Positions 58,594 to 64,000 of a DNA stretch of 64,000 nucleotides are shown one piece after another. Both the position numbers and the translations under genes were made by a program. Position 1 is the first letter of the stretch; each line of letters opens with the position of its first letter. Source of the stretch: JADJOY01 sp016713535 [NCBI: Deltaproteobacteria bacterium]. GTDB lineage: Bacteria > JADJOY01. The notes beneath the pieces were generated by a model, which saw only the letters and a program-made list of their open reading frames with translations, was not told the DNA's origin and made no database searches. Location: NCBI GenBank assembly GCA_016713535.1, contig JADJOY010000021.1, positions 124,001 to 188,000 of the forward strand, written 5' to 3'.

Positions 58594-59853
58594 GTGTCGA
58601 TCACCACCATCCGAGGCATGAGCGACGTCTTGCCCGACGAGTCGGGCCGGTGGCGCTGGGTCGAGGAGCGTGCGCGCGCGCTCTTCCACGCGTTCGGCTA
58701 CGACGAGATCCGCACCCCGATCCTCGAGCGCACCGAGCTCTTCGTGCGCTCGCTAGGCGAGAGCACCGACGTGGTCGAGAAGGAGATGTACACCTTCGCG
58801 ACCGGGAGCGGAGAGAGCCTGACCCTGCGCCCCGAGGGGACGGCCTCGGTGGTGCGCTCGTTCGTGCAGCACGCGCTCGCGCAGCGCGGCCCCGCGAACC
58901 GGCTCTATTACCTGGGCCCGATGTTTCGCCACGAGCGCCCGCAGAAGGGCCGCTCGCGCCAGTTCCACCAGATCGGCGCCGAGGTGCTCGGCGCCGGGTC
59001 GCCGGAAGCGGACGTCGAGATCATCGCCATGTTGTGGGCGTTCCTCGGCGAGATCGGCGTCGACGGCATCCAGCTCGAGCTCACCAGCCTCGGCGACGCC
59101 GCGTGCCGGCCCGCCTACCTCGAGCGGCTGCGCAACTTCGCCGAGTCGCGCGTGGGCGAGCTGTGCGAGAACTGCACCCGCCGCCGCCTCACCAACCCGC
59201 TGCGCATCCTCGATTGCAAGGTCGAGGGCTGCCGCAAGGCGCTCGCCGACGCACCGCTGATGACCGAGCACCTGTGCGAGCCGTGTCGCACCCATCACGG
59301 CGGCGTCGAGCGTCTGCTCGCGGCCCTCGGCATCCCGTTCGTCGCGAACCCGCGGATCGTGCGCGGTCTCGACTACTACGTGCGCACGGCGTTCGAGGTC
59401 ACCACCGACCGCCTCGGCGCGCAGAACGCGGTCGCCGGCGGGGGGCGATACGACGGGCTGATCGCGAGCTTCGGCGGTCCGGACGCGCCGGGCGTCGGCT
59501 TCGCGATGGGGCTCGAGCGCGTGCTGGAGCTCGCGGCACCCACCCCCGCGGCGGCGCCGCCGGTCTTCCTCGCCAGCCACGGCGACGAGTCCCGCCGCGC
59601 GGCGTTCGGGCTCGCGCACCGGCTGCGTCTCGGGGGCGTGCGCGTCGAGACCAGCCTCGAGCCGACCAGCATGAAGAGCCAGATGCGCCGCGCGCAGAAG
59701 CTCGGCTGCGCCACGGTGCTGATGATCGGCGAGAGCGAGCTCGCCGCCGGCACGGTTCGCATCAAGGACATGACGAGCGGCGCCGAGGAAGACGCCGCGC
59801 GCGACGTCGACGCGTTGCTCGCGCGGCTCGCCCGCGCGCCGAGCGGCGCCTGA
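58594..59853 (+). CDS. hisS: Histidyl-tRNA synthetase
   Basis: 419 residues, GTG start at 58594. Class II signatures: motif 2 LYYLGPMFRHERPQKGRSRQFHQ, HisA motif GLDYYVRTAFE and motif 3 GVGFAMGLERV. The C-terminal anticodon domain ends with GTVRIKDMTSG. Followed 58 bp later by aspS, the frequent hisS-aspS pair. Confidence 0.96.
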   Translation: MSITTIRGMSDVLPDESGRWRWVEERARALFHAFGYDEIRTPILERTELFVRSLGESTDVVEKEMYTFATGSGESLTLRPEGTASVVRSFVQHALAQRGPANRLYYLGPMFRHERPQKGRSRQFHQIGAEVLGAGSPEADVEIIAMLWAFLGEIGVDGIQLELTSLGDAACRPAYLERLRNFAESRVGELCENCTRRRLTNPLRILDCKVEGCRKALADAPLMTEHLCEPCRTHHGGVERLLAALGIPFVANPRIVRGLDYYVRTAFEVTTDRLGAQNAVAGGGRYDGLIASFGGPDAPGVGFAMGLERVLELAAPTPAAAPPVFLASHGDESRRAAFGLAHRLRLGGVRVETSLEPTSMKSQMRRAQKLGCATVLMIGESELAAGTVRIKDMTSGAEEDAARDVDALLARLARAPSGA

Positions 59854-59911
59854 GCGCGCCCGATCGAGAGCCCGTCTGCGTAGGTGAGCTCGTAGCACCG
59901 AGGATCCCGGA

Positions 59912-61762
59912 ATGACCGAGACCGCCACACCCGTCGCATCGCCGGGCTCCAAGGTGCCGCTGCCCATCGGCACCACGCCCTACCGGACCCACCACCTGGG
60001 AGAGCTGCGCGATACGGACGACGGGCGCAACGTGGTGCTCTCCGGCTGGGTGCACCGTGTGCGCGACCACGGCGGGGTGGTGTTCGCCGACCTCCGCGAC
60101 CGCCAGGGGATCACCCAGGTGGTGTTCCAGCCCGACACCGACGCCGAGGCGCACCGTACCGCGGAGTCGCTCAAGGACGAGTTCGTGGTGCGGATCGAGG
60201 GCACGGTGCGCAAGCGTCCGGCCGAGATGGTGAACTCGAAGCTCGCCACCGGCGCGATCGAGATCGTCGGCCACAAGGTCGAGATCCTGAACCGCGCCCG
60301 GACGCTGCCGTTCGCGATCGAGGACGAGAGCAGCGCCGGCGAGGCGCTCAGGCTCCAGTACCGCTTCCTCGACCTGCGCCGCCCGGTGATGCGCGACAAC
60401 ATCATCCTGCGCCACCGCTTGGCGCAGGAGATGCGCCGCCGCCTCGACGCGTGGGGCTTCCTCGAGATCGAGACGCCGATGCTCACGAAGTCCACCCCCG
60501 AAGGGGCGCGCGACTTCCTGGTGCCGAGCCGGCTCGCGCCGGGGAAGTTCTTCGCGCTGCCGCAGTCGCCGCAGATCTTCAAGCAGGTGCTGATGGTGTC
60601 GGGGCTCGACCGCTACTACCAGATCGTGCGCTGCTTCCGCGACGAGGACCTGCGCGCCGACCGCCAGCCCGAGTTCACCCAGGTCGACCTCGAGATGTCG
60701 TTCGCGGGCGCCGACGCGGTGATGGAGGTGGTGGAGGACGTGGTCGCGAGCGCGATCCGCGTGGGGCGCGACGTCGAGGTGAAGCGCCCGTTCCACCGCA
60801 TGACCTACGCCGAGGCGATGAGCCGGTTCGGCTCCGACAAGCCGGACGTGCGCTTCGGTCTCGAGCTGCGCGAGGTCACCGCCGCCGCCGGCCGCTCCGA
60901 GATGAAGGTGTTCCTCGAGGTGGTGAAGGGTGGGGGCGTGGTGATCGGCATGCGCGTGCCCGGTGGCGCCGCGTTCAGCCGCACCGAGATGGACGCGCTC
61001 TCCGCGGTCGCGGTGTCGTTCGGCGCCAAGGGGCTGGGCTGGATCAAGAAGCAGCAGGGGGCGTGGACGGGGCAGATCGCCAAGTTCTTCCCCGACGCGG
61101 TGCGCGCCGAGATCGACCAGAGCCTCGAGATGGGCGAAGGCGACCTCGCGGTGTTCGTCGCTGGCGCGAAGCGGGCCTCGCAAGAGATCCTGGGCCGGCT
61201 GCGGCTCCACCTCGGCGAGCAGATGAAGCTGATCCCGCAGGACGAGCTCGCGCTCTTGTGGGTGACCGAGTTCCCGCTCCTCGACTTCGACGCCGAGGCG
61301 CGCCGCTGGGTCGCGATGCACCACCCGTTCACCTCGCCCCTCGACGAAGACGTGCCGCTCCTCGACACCGACCCCGGCGCCGCGCGCTCCGACGCCTACG
61401 ACCTGGTGCTCAACGGCAGCGAGGTGGGCGGCGGCAGCGTCCGTATCCACGCCGAGCCGGTGCAGGAGCGCATGTTCGAGCTGCTCGGCATCGGCGCCGA
61501 GGAGGCGCGCGAGAAGTTCGGCTTCCTCCTCGACGCGCTGAGCTTCGGCGCGCCGCCCCACGCCGGTCTCGCCATCGGCCTCGATCGGCTGGTGACGATC
61601 CTCGCCGGTGCGCAGTCGATTCGCGACGTGATCGCGTTCCCCAAGACCCAGAAGGGGGCGTGCCCGCTGAGCGGAGCGCCGGCCGAGGTGGCCGACGCCC
61701 AGCTCCGGGAATTGAATATTCGCCTGGCCCGAACCGCCCCAACGGACGGGGGGAACAAGTGA
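59912..61762 (+). CDS. aspS: Aspartyl-tRNA synthetase, probably non-discriminating
   Basis: 616 residues from ATG 59912. Bacterial-type AspRS with N-terminal OB fold, class II core (FLEIETPMLTKSTPEGARDFLVP, YQIVRCFRDEDLRADRQPEF), a GAD insertion and the C-terminal motif 3 (GLAIGLDRLVTIL). The anticodon-binding segment reads HRVRDHGGVVF. His at this spot, rather than the Leu of E. coli, is linked to non-discriminating enzymes that also charge tRNA-Asn for the GatCAB route. Stop and the next ATG overlap by 1 nt (TGATG). Confidence 0.95.
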   Translation: MTETATPVASPGSKVPLPIGTTPYRTHHLGELRDTDDGRNVVLSGWVHRVRDHGGVVFADLRDRQGITQVVFQPDTDAEAHRTAESLKDEFVVRIEGTVRKRPAEMVNSKLATGAIEIVGHKVEILNRARTLPFAIEDESSAGEALRLQYRFLDLRRPVMRDNIILRHRLAQEMRRRLDAWGFLEIETPMLTKSTPEGARDFLVPSRLAPGKFFALPQSPQIFKQVLMVSGLDRYYQIVRCFRDEDLRADRQPEFTQVDLEMSFAGADAVMEVVEDVVASAIRVGRDVEVKRPFHRMTYAEAMSRFGSDKPDVRFGLELREVTAAAGRSEMKVFLEVVKGGGVVIGMRVPGGAAFSRTEMDALSAVAVSFGAKGLGWIKKQQGAWTGQIAKFFPDAVRAEIDQSLEMGEGDLAVFVAGAKRASQEILGRLRLHLGEQMKLIPQDELALLWVTEFPLLDFDAEARRWVAMHHPFTSPLDEDVPLLDTDPGAARSDAYDLVLNGSEVGGGSVRIHAEPVQERMFELLGIGAEEAREKFGFLLDALSFGAPPHAGLAIGLDRLVTILAGAQSIRDVIAFPKTQKGACPLSGAPAEVADAQLRELNIRLARTAPTDGGNK

Positions 61763-62956
61763 TGAAGCTCGACCATCGGCGGCTCGCGGCCGCCGCGTTG
61801 CTGGTGGGGGCGTGCGCGCACCCGCCGCTCGCCGAGCTCGACGCCGCTTGGCGCGCGTACCAGACCGCGTCGAGCGCGGGCGCCGCAGAGAAGTCGCCGG
61901 ATCGCTTCCAGGAAGCGGGCGCCGCACTCGTCGAGGGGCAGGACTTCATCGACCAGGGCAACTTCGACGAGGCCCGCGAGTCGCTCAAGAAGGCTCGCCG
62001 GCTCGCCGACGCCGCCTCGGGTGGCCAGAGCGCGCCGCGTGACGAAGGCCTCGCCGAGCCACGCTCCGACGCCGGCTTCACCGACGCCCCGACCTCGAAC
62101 GAGGGCGTCCAGCTCTCGCCGCTCGTGAAGCCCGGCGGCGCGGCCAGGTCGGTGCCGGAGGCCCCGGCGGTTGCCGAGCCGGCCGCACCGAGCATCCCGA
62201 GCACTCCGAGCGTTCCGCCACCACCGCCGCCCGCACCACCCGCGGCGGCGCCCAGCGCCGCGGTCCCGTCCACGATGGTCGACGGCGCGTTGCCGGAGCG
62301 GATCGAAGCACCGGCCTCGGACGCGGCGCTCGACGAGCGCGAGTTCGCCCCGGGCGACGGCTCGACGCGCTCGGCGCCCACCCCCGAGGACACCGCGCGC
62401 GCCATCCGCGAGGAGCGCGAGCGCCTGAAGCGCGCCGCCGACGAGCGCGCCGCGACGGCGCCGGCCCCGAGCCGGCCCGGCCCCCGAGCCGGCCCCGGTT
62501 CCCGAGCCCGCGCCGGAGCCCGAGGAGCGCGCCGCGCCACCGGCGACACCCGCCGCTCCCGCCGGCGCGCGCACGTACGTGGTGAAGAAGGGCGAGACCC
62601 TCTACGAGATCGCCCGCGCGCAGTACAAGAGCGAGACCGCCTGGAAGGCGATCTACGAAGCCAATCGCGACCGCCTGCAGAACCCGGGCGACGTCCGCGC
62701 CGGCATGAAGCTGGTCCTGCCGCCGGCCTCGGCGGTGGCCGCAGGGGCCAGCGAGACCGCCCCCGCCGCGAAGAGCGCCGCCCAGACCTACACCGTGCGC
62801 AAGGGCGAGAACCTGCACACGATCGCCGACAAGATGTACGGCAGCCAGTCCTACTGGACCCTCATCCGGGACGCCAACAAGGACAAGCTCACCGACGTCG
62901 ACGAGGTGCGCGCCGGCACCAAGCTGGTGCTGCCGCCCAAGCCCGGAAGCCGCTGA
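61762..62956 (+). CDS. Lipoprotein with two LysM domains (one frameshift)
   Basis: About 398 codons. Signal peptide with lipobox VGAC. A short helical-repeat region follows (FQEAGAALVEGQDFIDQGNFDEARESLKKARRLA), TPR-like and comparable to LysM proteins of deltaproteobacteria. Then comes a long Pro/Ala linker. Two LysM domains close the protein: YVVKKGETLYEIARAQYKS and YTVRKGENLHTIADKMYGS, each ending LVLPP. Binds peptidoglycan from the outer or inner membrane. The phase shift lies near 62475 in the proline-rich, G/C-repetitive stretch. Confidence 0.85.
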
Positions 62957-62960
62957 AAAA

Positions 62961-62989
62961 AAGGCGCCGCGACCCCTCCTCGGCGCCTT
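62961..62989. terminator. Terminator hairpin after the LysM gene
   Basis: AAGGCGCCG and CGGCGCCTT pair across an 11-nt loop, 5 nt after the stop. The A-run on the left would give a U tract on the minus strand, so it is better formed in that direction. Confidence 0.6.
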
Positions 62990-63095
62990 GACACACCTCC
63001 GGTAGGTCCATACCCTTTCGCCCCCCACGGCGCGTCAGCGCCCCAAAAATCAAGCCGGGACATCCACTCGGAAGTCGGAACGAGCACGGGGCTGA

Positions 63096-64000
<905 letters not shown>

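Noticed and set aside
59762-61927. A 721-codon open frame antisense to hisS/aspS
   Set aside because: Shadow of the synthetase genes; no recognisable domains and Arg/His-rich composition.

Overview
This 64 kb window is high-GC chromosomal DNA from a diderm bacterium. LptE, OmpA-type and lipoprotein genes point to an outer membrane. RpoH (sigma-32 type), MreB, the metK-ahcY pair and the many radical SAM and secreted proteins fit a deltaproteobacterial-type lineage (Myxococcota, Desulfobacterota or Binatota-like). The exact phylum cannot be fixed from sequence alone. Most genes are housekeeping and lie in compact operons with 4-8 nt overlaps.

Layout. 1-9.98 kb is a surface-glycan/radical-SAM region: a partial radical SAM protein, a GT4 glycosyltransferase, a B12-binding radical SAM protein, rpoH on the opposite strand, and the operon wbqC - radical SAM - secreted deacetylase-like protein. 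10-12.7 kb is the methyl cycle (metK, ahcY). 12.9-14.9 kb is yebC-ruvC-ruvA. A 33-residue membrane microprotein with its own consensus promoter follows, then mreB. 16.6-18.3 kb holds a QueC-like gene with a degenerate PP-loop, then tRNA-Gln and tRNA-Glu and an OmpA-family protein. 20.3-23.5 kb is cheA-cheW-cheW. leuS-lptE, rpsT and murJ follow. 28.8-34.6 kb has a secreted protein and the operon GH31 lipoprotein - FAD reductase - UbiA prenyltransferase.

34.7-36.1 kb is unusual: two small membrane-protein genes are bracketed by related 39-nt direct repeats, one of them inside an AT-rich tandem-repeat/palindrome block. 36.9-46.6 kb reads as a defence or accessory island: a PLD-helicase-DUF3427 protein, an AbiEii-like nucleotidyltransferase pair, SWIM and SNF2 helicase genes, and a MntA/HepT toxin-antitoxin pair, with only one membrane glycosyltransferase interspersed. 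It abuts the 3' end of a tRNA-Met. 47-64 kb returns to core functions: an FG-GAP-like exported protein, an HD protein, a VanZ-like protein, CheY, tRNA-Ala, a PrcB-like protein, lipB-lipA, a hydrolase, comEC, hisS, aspS, a LysM lipoprotein and mdh. A 176-bp long-hairpin MITE-like element sits exactly at the stop codon of the PrcB-like gene.

Caution on sequence quality: at least nine genes carry frameshifts or in-frame stops. They include metK, yebC and comEC, whose loss would be implausible, and several breaks fall in short G or C runs. Uncorrected consensus errors are the likely cause. For those genes I give the span of the reconstructed reading frame.
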